This document shows positions 7,337 to 16,700 of a stretch of 43,311 bases of DNA, in pieces. This DNA comes from Candidatus Sumerlaeaceae bacterium (GTDB lineage: Bacteria > Sumerlaeota > Sumerlaeia > Sumerlaeales > Sumerlaeaceae). Positions within the stretch are counted from its first letter, which is position 1, and each line of letters opens with the position of its first letter. The position numbers were made by a program, and so were the translations under genes. Under the pieces are notes generated by a model. It was not told the DNA's origin. It saw nothing but the letters and a program-made list of their open reading frames with translations, and did not search any database. Location of the stretch: contig JANZZJ010000261.1 in the NCBI GenBank assembly GCA_026419455.1, forward strand, positions 1 through 43,311. Direction: 5' to 3'.

Positions 7337-9757
7337 TCACTCAAGATCGAAATGAGGATGTTCGGCTGTTTGGCTGACTGTTTGAGCTTCGATAAGGTGA
7401 CCATCGGTCTGGATAAGAATAGCGCCATGCTGGTCGGTGCGATAAACTCTCGCCCCGTGTGCGTTCAGACGCTCGACGACCACCTGCGAAGGATGACCGT
7501 AACGATTCTTACGTCCGCAGGAGATCACTGCAATTTGCGGTGACAGCACATTCAGAAAGTCGTCCGATGTGCTTGAGGCACTGCCATGGTGGGCAACCTT
7601 AAGAACGTCACATTTGGGAACGCCGTCCCGCAACAGAGCGCTTTCGGCTTTTCTCTCTGCATCCCCTGTCATGAGGATAGAGAAGTCTTTATAAGTGACT
7701 GTGAGGACAAGTGAGTCGTCGTTTTCCGATGCTACTGTCGCTGTCGTCGAGCAGTCTGGGTTGAGAACCCTGACATCTAGGCCTGGACTAACAAGCGTCC
7801 TGTGGCCAGCACACACACGAACGACGCGCGGCAATTTGTCTGCTTGTGCGCCCTGGGGCAAAAGTCGATCCAGCTCAGCGACATTGTTTCCGATGACGAG
7901 GGTTCCGACCTGCCATTCTTCCAGCACTGCCTGCACACCACCCGAATGATCGCTGTCAAGATGAGTGACAACGAGATAGTCGAGAGGGTAGCAACCGAGA
8001 GCCTGGAGGTGAGGAACGACCACCAAACGTCCGACATCGGGCAGGGAGTTGCCCGCATCCACAAGGATATTTTGGCCAGTCGGGAGCTGAAGAAGAGCTG
8101 AATCCCCCTGGCCGACATCGAGAAACCATATCTTTAGGCGCCGGTCAGCCCTTTGCCAGGCCATAGCCACGAGAAGAACGAGAAGAGCCCCAAGACAATG
8201 GAGAGTTAGCCGTGCCCGTGCCTTGGGGACAAATTCAGGGGAATCGCGTCGTACAAAATAATATCCTGACAAAAGAATGACATAGTAGCCGCCGACAGCA
8301 ACGAGAGGACAGTGGCCAGTCCGTGCTATTGCCCAACTTTGGTGGGCGGTCATTTCAATAACTCCCATAAGAGCCCGCGCTAACATGGCTGTGGAAGCGC
8401 CAATGATGTTGGCCAGTGGGGCGGAGACGAGTGACGCTCCCACAGTAAGAAGCGAACTCACGATCACAGGACCTGCCAGAATTGCCCCGAGCACGTTCGC
8501 AAGTGGGGACAACATGTTGACCTGATGGAAATAATAAAGCTGGAGCGGGAAGATCAGTAAGGACACAGCGATTGTAACCCGGACGGTGTCGGTCAAAAGC
8601 TGCCAACATGAATTTAGCCATGTTGGAAAGTGGGATAACTGACCGACCGGCAGAATTTGTTTCAAGAGGGGGTAAAAAGATACAATACCAAGAACTCCTA
8701 CGGCTGAGAGGATAAATCCAGTCTGGTAAATGAGGGTTGGCTGCGCCAACAAAAGCGCCAAGCATGCCAGGCCGAGAGCACCTATGGGATCAATTTCTCT
8801 GCGAAACCATGTACTGGCGCCGTACGCAGTGAGCATCGTTCCGGCGCGCAACGCCGACGGCACAAATCCCGTCATAGCGACGTACGCCCACATAATGATC
8901 ACAGTAACGCCCCACGAAAGAGGCCACGACAGGCGTAGCGCTCGAACGGCCATCAACACGAAGGCAGCGAGCGCGCCTACGTGAAGGCCGCTAACGGCAA
9001 ACAGGTGAAACATGTTGCTATCGCGCAGCCAGCGGATTTCATCACGAATGAGGAGCCGCCGGTCGTTAAACAGTAAACTACCTACCCACCGGCTTTCTTT
9101 CCCCGACAACGTTTCAGACAGAGCGTTTAAAGCGTAGCGACGAACATCCCCTAGCCCCTCGTCAATAGTGCCAACGATGCCGCGGGGACTCAAGGCAGTC
9201 CATGAGCTGGTTCGAAGCACTGCGTAAATTCGCTGACGCGCTAGTCGTTCTCCGTAATCCAATACGAAAAAATTCCTATAGCTTTGAGGTTCATCCAAAA
9301 TTCCGCGGACTTCGATCCTCTGCCCCACTGTGGGGCATTGTGTCGTCAATTCTTCTCCGCGCGCGGTCAATGTGACAAGTACACCACCCTCCAGCGAAAC
9401 CGTGCCCAGGGCAGTCCTAATCACAGCCTGCCGCAGAACAAACCGCCTGCCAGTATCGCTCGTTGGCTCGATAAATGACACCGTGCCTTCGACTGTTGCT
9501 GACGTTGGGGGAGCAAGCGAGCGCAGAGAGTTTGTCGCCTGATGTGCTTCTCGAACCAAATTCCGGCTTACAGCACCACCTAAAAGGAAGACTACCCCCA
9601 TTATTGCGGGTGTGATGTCGCGGCGCAACACACCCCCTACGCAAGCAACGGCCCCAGCTCCCACGAGCAGATAAATCAGGGGTACATAGCGCCCAATTGC
9701 TAACCCAAACCCGTAGAGACATAAGAGAGGAATGATTGGGCGCTTGAAATAGGTCAT
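7337..9757 (-). CDS. comEC: ComEC/Rec2-type DNA uptake channel
   Basis: Inner-membrane protein that in transformable bacteria carries single-stranded DNA into the cytoplasm. It has the full three-part layout over 806 residues. The N-terminus has hydrophobic helices plus an OB-like soluble part. A multi-helix competence domain begins near FAVSGLHVGALAAF (about residue 255). A C-terminal metallo-beta-lactamase domain starts at WFLDVGQGDSALL (about 545), with the metal motif THLDSDHSGG (about 600), MTGDAE and VAHHGSASS. The HxDxDH motif is intact, so the nuclease-like domain may be active. It is the promoter-proximal gene of the minus-strand run comEC-pduL-aroC-aroK/cmk-plsC. No comEA or pilus genes are in the window, so competence cannot be judged from here. 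Confidence 0.93.
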   Translation of the reverse strand: MTYFKRPIIPLLCLYGFGLAIGRYVPLIYLLVGAGAVACVGGVLRRDITPAIMGVVFLLGGAVSRNLVREAHQATNSLRSLAPPTSATVEGTVSFIEPTSDTGRRFVLRQAVIRTALGTVSLEGGVLVTLTARGEELTTQCPTVGQRIEVRGILDEPQSYRNFFVLDYGERLARQRIYAVLRTSSWTALSPRGIVGTIDEGLGDVRRYALNALSETLSGKESRWVGSLLFNDRRLLIRDEIRWLRDSNMFHLFAVSGLHVGALAAFVLMAVRALRLSWPLSWGVTVIIMWAYVAMTGFVPSALRAGTMLTAYGASTWFRREIDPIGALGLACLALLLAQPTLIYQTGFILSAVGVLGIVSFYPLLKQILPVGQLSHFPTWLNSCWQLLTDTVRVTIAVSLLIFPLQLYYFHQVNMLSPLANVLGAILAGPVIVSSLLTVGASLVSAPLANIIGASTAMLARALMGVIEMTAHQSWAIARTGHCPLVAVGGYYVILLSGYYFVRRDSPEFVPKARARLTLHCLGALLVLLVAMAWQRADRRLKIWFLDVGQGDSALLQLPTGQNILVDAGNSLPDVGRLVVVPHLQALGCYPLDYLVVTHLDSDHSGGVQAVLEEWQVGTLVIGNNVAELDRLLPQGAQADKLPRVVRVCAGHRTLVSPGLDVRVLNPDCSTTATVASENDDSLVLTVTYKDFSILMTGDAERKAESALLRDGVPKCDVLKVAHHGSASSTSDDFLNVLSPQIAVISCGRKNRYGHPSQVVVERLNAHGARVYRTDQHGAILIQTDGHLIEAQTVSQTAEHPHFDLE

Positions 9758-9943
9758 GCGACGATGTGTAAGCTTCGATGGGAAGAGATTGCAAATTATT
9801 ATCCCTCCTTTGTTGAGGAAACTACTCGGGACGATCGTGAAAGAAGCGGGGTAGAACTACGCGCTGGCAGTGGTAAAGCGATAAAAAAGATAGTTTTGTT
9901 ATTGAAATGTTAAACTGCTTAGCGTTGCTAGAGGATCACAAAA

Positions 9944-11173
9944 ATGCTTTTCTGGACGATCGTCAAAGTTGCTCTCCGAAGCTTGGCCGCAAATAAATTG
10001 CGGTCCTTTCTCACGATGCTTGGCGTGATCATTGGGGTTGCCGCTGTGATTGCGATGCTTGGTCTGGGCGCTGGCACACGTGAAAAGGTCATGGAGTCGG
10101 TTCGCACGATGGGGGCGAATTTGCTTGTTATTCGGCCCGGAATGACAGGCGGGGGAAGCGGCGTTTTTACGGCTGAGCGAGTGAATCTGCGTGTGGAAGA
10201 CGCTGAAGCTATTTTAGCACATGTCCCTGAAATTGAAATGGTTTGTCCAGAAGTCACTGGGCGTTATCAAGTCAAGTTCATGAACAAAAATAGTCGCCCC
10301 AGTGTGCAAGGCGAAGCTGTAACCTACTTCCCAGTCCGTAACTACGTGGTAGAAAAGGGGCGTGCTTTCACCGAAAGTGACGTTTTACGCAGTGCTCGTG
10401 TGGCTGTCATAGGACCTAAAACTGCTGAAGACCTTTTCGGCGAACTGGATCCAATCGGTCAGACGATCAAAGTGCGCGGGATTAATTTTCTCGTGGTTGG
10501 GGTGACGAAACCAAAGGGCGATCAGGGATGGTTCAACCCTGACGATCAGGTTATAATCCCATACACGACAGCGATGAACCAAGTGATGGGACGCGACTCG
10601 CTGAGTAGCATCTACTGCAAGGTGAAAAACGGGGCAGACATGGCCAAAGCCCAAGAAAAGGTGGCGGAAGTCTTGCGACGCCAACATAGAATTCAGCCTG
10701 GCGCCCCCGACGATTTCACCATCAGAAACCTCCAAGAAATCTCTGATTCACTTAATCAGGTATCCCAAGTTTTCACTATGCTTTTGGCCGGAGTTGCAGC
10801 CGTGTCGCTGCTTGTCGGCGGAATTGGCATTATGAATATCATGCTCGTAACGGTGACAGAGCGGACTCGTGAGATAGGGGTGCGCAAGGCACTGGGAGCT
10901 CGGGCTATTGATCTTATGAGCCAGTTTCTGCTGGAAGCTGTGGTGATTAGCCTAACAGGCGGAATTATTGGGGTAACGCTGGGAATAGGAGCTATTGTCG
11001 CTTTCAACAAGATAACGGAAGCAGTCTCGGGAACGGCGTATGGAGCGCAGGTTCAAATGCTCCCCGTTGTCATCTCATTTGGTTTCTCGGTGCTCGTAGG
11101 AGTGTTTTTCGGTTGGTATCCGGCGAGAAAAGCTGCGAAATTAGACCCGATTGAGGCCCTTCGTTATGAATAG
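9944..11173 (+). CDS. MacB-like ABC transporter permease
   Basis: Membrane component of a MacB/FtsX-type ABC system, 409 residues. The N-terminal LRSLAANKLRSFLTMLGV leads into the first membrane helix (about 18-40). A large extracytoplasmic MacB_PCD domain (about 45-270) follows, then three further helices. The hallmark GGIGIMNIMLVTVTERTREI is present, followed by GVRKALGAR. Unlike E. coli MacB, no ATPase domain is fused; the ATPase is the fourth gene of this operon. Such systems do not pump across the inner membrane themselves but drive transfer from periplasm to outside through a TolC-like channel, which is encoded next. Substrate unknown. RBS GAGG lies upstream of the ATG. The gene overlaps the next by eight bases. 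Confidence 0.93.
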   Translation: MLFWTIVKVALRSLAANKLRSFLTMLGVIIGVAAVIAMLGLGAGTREKVMESVRTMGANLLVIRPGMTGGGSGVFTAERVNLRVEDAEAILAHVPEIEMVCPEVTGRYQVKFMNKNSRPSVQGEAVTYFPVRNYVVEKGRAFTESDVLRSARVAVIGPKTAEDLFGELDPIGQTIKVRGINFLVVGVTKPKGDQGWFNPDDQVIIPYTTAMNQVMGRDSLSSIYCKVKNGADMAKAQEKVAEVLRRQHRIQPGAPDDFTIRNLQEISDSLNQVSQVFTMLLAGVAAVSLLVGGIGIMNIMLVTVTERTREIGVRKALGARAIDLMSQFLLEAVVISLTGGIIGVTLGIGAIVAFNKITEAVSGTAYGAQVQMLPVVISFGFSVLVGVFFGWYPARKAAKLDPIEALRYE

Positions 11174-12956
11174 GTTCCGAGTCTTTGCCCGTGTTGCAGC
11201 TGCTGCAACGTTCTGTTTTTTTCTAGCGATTCGTCTTTGTGCCGAGGACTTCACGTCACCTCCAGTGACAAGAAGCGGATCAGTAACCGTTGCCAGGTTG
11301 GTCGAGCGTGGTGACCAACTCGATCCGCTAGAGCTTTTGCAGGAGGTGACGGAATCCCCAACGGAGGCTACGCTCGAGACGAGTGGGCCTACATTTGGAT
11401 TCAACCGGGAGGACTATGGCACGTCGGTTGGCCGGCATAGCTTGCAGTTGTTGCCTGATACTCCATTGCCAGTCGCAGAGCTTGACGCCGTGAGTACTTC
11501 AGGAATGGGTGCCAAGCCAGTTTCGTTGCTAGAAGCCATTTGCTGGGCACTGGAGTCAAACCAAAACCTGAAAATTGAGAGGTTGCGTCCTGAGATTTCC
11601 GCTACGTCTATCGAAAGTGCATGGGGGGCTTTCGACACGCGGCTTTCGGCGCAGGCGTCAGCGGGAAGCGTGCACTCCTCGACGCTGGGCCCCCGTTCAA
11701 AGAGCGCTCCATCGAGTCCACGAGAAGAAAACGAAAATATCTCACGAGCACGTAACTTGTCCGCTGACCTGAGTGGCCGGCTGCCCACGGGAACCGACTA
11801 TGATCTGGGAATCACGCTTAACCGCTCTGCCACGAATTCGAGTTATCCTTTTTACTCCTCGGCAGTAAACCTAAACATTACCCAGAATCTGCTCAAGGGC
11901 GGTGGCTCGCGGGTTAATCTCGTCCAAGTGCGAGTTGCCGAAAACACGTATCTCATATCTCTTTATCAGCTGCAGCAGGCTCTTATTAACCTTATAGCGA
12001 ATGTGGAAACCGCTTACTGGGACTTGTATCTTTCTTATAAGACTCTCGAGATCCGGCTTGAGGCATACCGGCTGGCAAAGGAACAGCGCCGCCGAACGGA
12101 AGAATTTGTTCGGGTGGGGCGGGATACCCCTCTGGGGCTATTTGGTGCACACGCGGAAGAAGCAGCCCGAATCTCCGACGTCATCAATGCGGTGGCTGAG
12201 GTTAAACGGCGCCGGATAGTATTCTTGCAGCTTGTGAATCCCGAGCGGGTTCCCAAGGGGTGGGAGACGCGAGTTTTTCCCAGAGAGGACCCTGTGGTTC
12301 CCAGCGAACCCCTTATACCGGAACAACACGTTGCCGTGGCGATGAAACACCGGCCTGACCTTCAGCAGGCACGTCTTGACCTTGCGAATGGTGAGCTGGA
12401 AGTAGTGCGGACAAAAAATGGGCTTCTCCCGTCCCTAGATTTTTTTACAGACCTCGGTCTGGCGTCGCGAGGAGATAATCCCAGCGATGCTAATGCCAAA
12501 TTGGGAGACTATCCGAGTTGGCGGATAGGGCTTCAGTTTTCCTACGCTTTGCAGAATCGGACAGCGCGTGCAGCTTTTAGGCGTGCCGAGTTCAATCGTG
12601 CGATCGCGGAGGAGGCCATCGAGAACTATAGGCAGATCATCGAAGTGGACGTACGCTTGGCAATTAATGAGATTGAGCGGACAAAACGGCTAATAGAGTC
12701 CACGCACATTACGCGGTTGCTGCGCGGGGAAGAACTTGCTGCGGAAATCGAAAAGTTTCGCGTAGGACGTTCTACGCAACTGTTGGTGGCACAGGCGCAA
12801 CGTGACCTGACTGCCGCGCGGGTGGATGAAATTTCCGCCATTGTGGCGCATGTAAAGGCTTACCTGACCTTGTTCAAAGCGGAAGGGAGCATCCTGCAGC
12901 GTCGCGGCATCCAGCCTGTCGTAAATACGGCTAGAAATGGAGTAAAGGGACATTGA
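11166..12956 (+). CDS. TolC-like outer-membrane efflux protein
   Basis: Outer-membrane channel-tunnel component, about 596 residues. The ORF track begins at a TTG inside the upstream gene; the ATG at 11166, nine bases after GAGG, gives MNRFRVFARVAAAATFCFF with a clear signal peptide. The mature N-terminus is an unusually long variable segment of about 95 residues. Two long helical repeats typical of the outer-membrane efflux (OEP) family follow, visible as heptad-like stretches such as LIANVETAYWDLYLSYKTLE and the late AEIEKFRVGRSTQLLVAQAQ. Position between a MacB-like permease and a MacA-like adaptor supports a tripartite pump. The ATG overlaps the upstream stop by eight bases and the downstream TTG start overlaps its own stop, suggesting coupled translation. 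Confidence 0.9.
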   Translation: MNRFRVFARVAAAATFCFFLAIRLCAEDFTSPPVTRSGSVTVARLVERGDQLDPLELLQEVTESPTEATLETSGPTFGFNREDYGTSVGRHSLQLLPDTPLPVAELDAVSTSGMGAKPVSLLEAICWALESNQNLKIERLRPEISATSIESAWGAFDTRLSAQASAGSVHSSTLGPRSKSAPSSPREENENISRARNLSADLSGRLPTGTDYDLGITLNRSATNSSYPFYSSAVNLNITQNLLKGGGSRVNLVQVRVAENTYLISLYQLQQALINLIANVETAYWDLYLSYKTLEIRLEAYRLAKEQRRRTEEFVRVGRDTPLGLFGAHAEEAARISDVINAVAEVKRRRIVFLQLVNPERVPKGWETRVFPREDPVVPSEPLIPEQHVAVAMKHRPDLQQARLDLANGELEVVRTKNGLLPSLDFFTDLGLASRGDNPSDANAKLGDYPSWRIGLQFSYALQNRTARAAFRRAEFNRAIAEEAIENYRQIIEVDVRLAINEIERTKRLIESTHITRLLRGEELAAEIEKFRVGRSTQLLVAQAQRDLTAARVDEISAIVAHVKAYLTLFKAEGSILQRRGIQPVVNTARNGVKGH

Positions 12957-14341
12957 GTAAGAGGACCGTCATTATTATAATTCTCGTGGCAGGAGTTGTT
13001 GCTGCGTATTGGAAATGGGGACGTGCCGCGAAATCCCCGGTACAGGAGGCTGAGCAGGCAACCCGCACGGTCAAGGTTGAACGTGGGACGATAGAACTGA
13101 AAGTCTCAACGACGGGTCGTGTGATTTCCAACCGTGACGTTGACATCAAGTCCAAGGCGAGCGGTCAAATCGTCCGATTTCCCTTTGACATCAGCGACCA
13201 GGTAACAAGTGGCGCCCTGCTAGCTGAGCTCGATCCAGTTGACGAAATTCGCAACGTAACTCAGCGCGAGGCAGCGCTCGCATCGGCAAGGGCGCGTCTC
13301 GAACAGGCAAAGCAGGAGTATCAGGTGGCGCTCGTCAATCTGGAGACACAGACGTCGAGCGCTTTGGCCGAACTTGCAGCAGCCACCATTCGCGAGCGAG
13401 ACGCCCGAGCACGATTAGCCCGCGAGGAAGAACTTTATCAGAAGGGGCTCACGACAAAAGAATCGCTTGATGCTGCACGCAGCGAGGCGGCAAGCGCTGC
13501 GAATCAACTTCGGCAGGCCGAGGTCAAGGTGGCGCAAACCAGGAATTTACCGCGCACGGTTGAAATGAGGCGGCAGGATGTTGTGTTGGCGGAATCCGAC
13601 GTCAGGCGCGCTGAAGTGGATCTTCAAAATGCCCAACAGCGCTTACGCGAGACTAAGATCTTTGCCCCCATGGACGGCGTAGTGACTGCGAAGATGGTCC
13701 AGGAGGGGCAAATCATTTCATCAGGAATCTCAAATGTGGGGGGAGGAACAACGCTTCTCACACTTAGCGATCTCTCACGAATTTTCGTTAGCGCGAGTGT
13801 GGATGAATCCGACATAGGCAAAGTGAAACTGGGTCAACGTGCGATCATAACGTGTGATGCTTATCCGGGACGCCGCTTCCGCGGAAAGGTAGTCCGGATT
13901 GCCACAAAGGGGACAAACAACAACAATGTTGTGACTTTTGAAGTGAAAATCGAGGTGGAGGGTGAGGGCAAAGAGCTGCTGCGTCCGGAGATGACGGCAA
14001 ACGTCGAAATCCAAGCCGACCGGAAGGAAGATGTCTTGCTCCTTCCAAATGAAGCTGTTCAGTTTGGACGGATGGGCTATTATGTTGAAACAAAGAAGGC
14101 CGATGATCCCACCACCACCGTGCGCAAACCCGTAAAAACGGGCATCACCGACGGGCTAATGACCGAGATCGCCGAAGGCGTCCAAGAGGGTGAAGAAGTT
14201 CTGGTGCCAAGCACCGTGCAAAGTCGCTGGGTACAGGGACAAGCTGGTGGCCCTGGCCAGCGTGGTGCGAACTTCGATCGCGGCATGCGGATGGCCACAT
14301 TCCGGCTGAGCGGGGCAGGTGGGGGCGGAGGGAGACGCTGA
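12953..14341 (+). CDS. Periplasmic adaptor (MacA/HlyD family membrane fusion protein)
   Basis: Links the inner-membrane pump to the outer-membrane channel. An uncleaved membrane anchor (VIIIILVAGVVAAYW) comes first, then a biotinyl-lipoyl half motif (TTGRVISNRDVDIKSKASGQ). A long helical hairpin rich in Ala, Arg, Glu and Gln spans about residues 100-230. The second lipoyl half (FAPMDGVVTAKMVQEGQ) and beta-barrel domains follow (LSDLSRIFVSASVDESDIG). The C-terminus ends in an unusual Gly-rich tail. The start is a TTG whose last bases form the stop of the upstream gene (TTGA), with AAAGGGA just before it; this unusual start is the only sensible one. The ATPase gene follows after one base. Confidence 0.92.
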   Translation: MSKRTVIIIILVAGVVAAYWKWGRAAKSPVQEAEQATRTVKVERGTIELKVSTTGRVISNRDVDIKSKASGQIVRFPFDISDQVTSGALLAELDPVDEIRNVTQREAALASARARLEQAKQEYQVALVNLETQTSSALAELAAATIRERDARARLAREEELYQKGLTTKESLDAARSEAASAANQLRQAEVKVAQTRNLPRTVEMRRQDVVLAESDVRRAEVDLQNAQQRLRETKIFAPMDGVVTAKMVQEGQIISSGISNVGGGTTLLTLSDLSRIFVSASVDESDIGKVKLGQRAIITCDAYPGRRFRGKVVRIATKGTNNNNVVTFEVKIEVEGEGKELLRPEMTANVEIQADRKEDVLLLPNEAVQFGRMGYYVETKKADDPTTTVRKPVKTGITDGLMTEIAEGVQEGEEVLVPSTVQSRWVQGQAGGPGQRGANFDRGMRMATFRLSGAGGGGGRR

Positions 14342-14342
14342 C

Positions 14343-15068
14343 GTGAGCCGCTGCATCGAACTACGTGACATTGTGAAAATCTATCGCATGGGCGATCAGG
14401 ATGTACGCGCTGTTGACGGCGTGAGCTTCTCCGTGGAAAGCGGTGAAATGGTGGCCATCACGGGCGCTTCTGGAAGTGGGAAGACGACGCTGATGAATAT
14501 TATAGGCTGCCTCGATCGTCCGACGTCGGGTCAATACTTTCTCGATGGGGAAGACGTCAGCCGTCTGAGCGAGAATGCTTTGGCACGCATTCGCAACCGA
14601 AAGATCGGTTTCGTTTTTCAGAATTTTAATCTTCTTCCGCGTATGACGGCACTCGAAAATGTTGAGGTGCCGCTGCTCTATGCCGGGTTCCATCACGCTA
14701 AAGAACAGGCGATGGCAGCGCTTGAAAGGGTTGGACTCGCCTCGCGTGCAAATCACGAACCCAACCAACTGTCGGGTGGACAACGACAGCGCGTGGCCAT
14801 TGCGCGCGCCCTGGTGACAAACCCCACAATTATCCTAGCAGACGAACCAACGGGTAACCTCGACAGTAGGACAAGTGTGGAAATCATGGAACTGTTTAGT
14901 GAACTGAATACTCAGGGTGTGACACTGATTATTGTGACGCACGAGCACGATATAGCCTCGTGGTGTCGTCGCATTATTCAAATGCGCGACGGCAAAATTC
15001 TTGATGACCGCCCAGTGGAGCCGAAACGGATCGTTCACAGCACGCTGACGGCACCTAATTCAAAATAA
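14343..15068 (+). CDS. MacB/LolD-type ABC transporter ATPase
   Basis: ATP-binding subunit that powers the pump, about 241 residues. Walker A is [11 protein letters not shown], the Q-loop is [16 protein letters not shown], the ABC signature is [15 protein letters not shown], and Walker B is [12 protein letters not shown] followed by a conserved histidine in VTHEHD. These match the MacB/LolD/FtsE subfamily. The ORF track begins at a GTG within macA, but the GTG at 14343 is well spaced after GGAGGGAGA and gives [17 protein letters not shown], so I prefer it. It is separated from the adaptor gene by one base and completes a permease-channel-adaptor-ATPase operon. A T-rich stretch after the stop (GTTTTTTGTTT) may help end transcription. 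Confidence 0.94.
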   Translation: MSRCIELRDIVKIYRMGDQDVRAVDGVSFSVESGEMVAITGASGSGKTTLMNIIGCLDRPTSGQYFLDGEDVSRLSENALARIRNRKIGFVFQNFNLLPRMTALENVEVPLLYAGFHHAKEQAMAALERVGLASRANHEPNQLSGGQRQRVAIARALVTNPTIILADEPTGNLDSRTSVEIMELFSELNTQGVTLIIVTHEHDIASWCRRIIQMRDGKILDDRPVEPKRIVHSTLTAPNSK

Positions 15069-15138
15069 CAAGTTCTCGTTTTTTGTTTGCTCTCAAGCCG
15101 ATGCGAGGACATGTTTGGGGATCGGAAGGTGATGTGGT

Positions 15139-16221
15139 GTGCCGACAATCAGCAACAAACAGAAGACCTTAGGCGGCAAACGAGAACGGGAAAATGCGGT
15201 TACGCGCCTGTTGACCGTTGTGTGTGCGCTGGCAAGCAAGAAAGGCGGGCTCACCTATGCGGAGATCCAAGATTACCTTGCGAGAGCCAATCATAAAGTT
15301 AGTCGCCGAACCATCGAACGCGACATTGATACACTGATGCGCTTTTGGGAGATTGAACGTGTTCGAAAAGGAACGACGGTGCGATGGAAGCTTCTGGGGC
15401 CGATTGAAAGTGAGCTTCCTTTTCCGCTCGAGACCCTGGAACTCTTCGCGCTAACCATCGCATATCAGGCGCTTGCGGTAAGTGATTTGCGGTGGCTAGC
15501 TCCGTACCTAAAGAATCTCGTTGCACGCCTGCGGCCAGAATTTTCGCGTTCGTATCAGAAATTTTTCGATTTTTTGGAAAATAAGTTTACCAATGCCACA
15601 ATAGCCACCCCCAATCCGCCCGGATGTTGCGGCCGTTACGACTCCCTTATGGAAGCCATCATACAGCGCCGCCGGGTGATTATAAGTTATCGTGACAGCA
15701 AAGACCAGTTAACAAAGAATCGTGAGATAGCGCCGCTTCTTATTGTTCATGAGCGTGGAGGAACATACCTAGCAGCGCACTGCTTTCGAAGAAATGGACA
15801 TCGACTATTTCGTCTCTCGCGCATCCAAAATCTCGAGGTAACGGACAAAACATTCGACGATGGGCTGCTTGAGGGACTTAAAGAAAAACTTGGGACATCG
15901 CTCGGCGCGTTCCATGCTGAACCCGAGAAAGTAGTCGTCGAAGTTGATAAATTGTTAGCTCGGTATCTTGAGGAAAATCCCATCCATCGCAGCCAGACTT
16001 TGAAAAAAGAGAAGGGTCGTTATTACGTGCACCTTTTCGTCGGTCTTAATGAAACCCTTTTCCACCAATTGATGGGATTTGGTCCCCACGCACGCGTCAT
16101 CGAACCTCAGAAACTGGCCAGCCTGCTTCTCGAGCGACATCGAGAAGCACTGGAGTACCAAACTGGCGTCATTACGGAAAACAGGATCCAGCCTGATTTG
16201 CCACTAAGTTACAAGGACTGA
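15139..16221 (+). CDS. WYL-domain transcriptional regulator
   Basis: Probable DNA-binding regulator of 360 residues. The N-terminal region (about 18-85) is a winged helix-turn-helix: TYAEIQDYL...VSRRTIERDIDTLMRF closely follows the DeoR/HTH_11 pattern. The middle and C-terminal parts match WYL regulators, with RRVIISYRD, GTYLAAHCFRRNGHRLFRLSRI (the YLxAxC stretch takes the place of the WYL tripeptide) and a C-terminal WCX-like region. WYL domains are thought to bind nucleotides or nucleic acids and often control DNA-damage or defence genes; no such genes adjoin it. The start is a GTG preceded by GGAAGGTG. The two 21-bp repeats begin 45 bases after its stop and are possible targets, but that is speculation. 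Confidence 0.88.
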   Translation: MPTISNKQKTLGGKRERENAVTRLLTVVCALASKKGGLTYAEIQDYLARANHKVSRRTIERDIDTLMRFWEIERVRKGTTVRWKLLGPIESELPFPLETLELFALTIAYQALAVSDLRWLAPYLKNLVARLRPEFSRSYQKFFDFLENKFTNATIATPNPPGCCGRYDSLMEAIIQRRRVIISYRDSKDQLTKNREIAPLLIVHERGGTYLAAHCFRRNGHRLFRLSRIQNLEVTDKTFDDGLLEGLKEKLGTSLGAFHAEPEKVVVEVDKLLARYLEENPIHRSQTLKKEKGRYYVHLFVGLNETLFHQLMGFGPHARVIEPQKLASLLLERHREALEYQTGVITENRIQPDLPLSYKD

Positions 16222-16265
16222 TTTACGGGAAGCTTGGGTTTCATAAATCAGTCATCGCAAAACAA

Positions 16266-16286
16266 GTATGACCTAAACTGTCGGAT
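16266..16286 (+). repeat. 21-bp direct repeat, copy 1
   Basis: G followed by TATGACCTAAACTGTCGGAT. It is identical to the copy at 16512-16532. It contains the short inverted pair GAC...GTC, so it could be a protein site or part of a promoter for the downstream unit. Confidence 0.9.
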
Positions 16287-16417
16287 GCCCGGCAACCCAT
16301 AATGGTACATTATCGCGTAAGACATCTGCGGCTAGTACGCTTTATGGCAAGTTCTAGCCAGGAGAAAACAAGTCCCGAGAAGGAGACGGGGAGAGGAAAA
16401 CGGGGCAGGGGGGAAAA

Positions 16418-16456
16418 GAGAGGCGCCGACTGGGGGGACGGCGCCTCTCGCGTTTT
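16418..16456 (+). terminator. Strong hairpin of tandem unit 1
   Basis: GAGAGGCGCCG (16418-16428) pairs perfectly with CGGCGCCTCTC (16439-16449), loop ACTGGGGGGA, followed by GCGTTTT. It is an 11-bp GC-rich stem with a short T tract, consistent with an intrinsic terminator at the end of a small RNA. Confidence 0.8.
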
Positions 16457-16511
16457 CACGGCAGTGGGTCCGAGTTGCAATACACGATTCTTACGGAACT
16501 ACGAAAACGAT

Positions 16512-16532
16512 GTATGACCTAAACTGTCGGAT
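16512..16532 (+). repeat. 21-bp direct repeat, copy 2
   Basis: Exact copy of the element at 16266-16286, shifted by 246 bases, again placed about 146 bases before a matching hairpin. Confidence 0.9.
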
Positions 16533-16657
16533 ACTCGGGATGAAGCAACAGTATAGCTAAGACAAACGCGTGCAGTTTTGGCTTCACCGACAAGCCACAT
16601 CCTGCCAAATAAGAGTCAGGGGCGAGTTGGGAACAGTAAAGACGGGGAGGAGAAAAC

Positions 16658-16700
16658 GAGAGGCGCCGGCTGGGGAGGAGGACGGCGCCTCTCTCTTTTT
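16658..16700 (+). terminator. Strong hairpin of tandem unit 2
   Basis: GAGAGGCGCCG (16658-16668) pairs with CGGCGCCTCTC (16683-16693), followed by TCTTTTT. Stem sequence is identical to that of unit 1 while the loop differs in sequence and length; the T tract is better than in copy 1. Confidence 0.85.

Noticed and set aside
16381-16440. G-rich tract as a G-quadruplex
   Set aside because: G runs of four to six occur, but the pattern is not kept in the second copy, so the hairpin and GA-rich tract are the better-supported structure.
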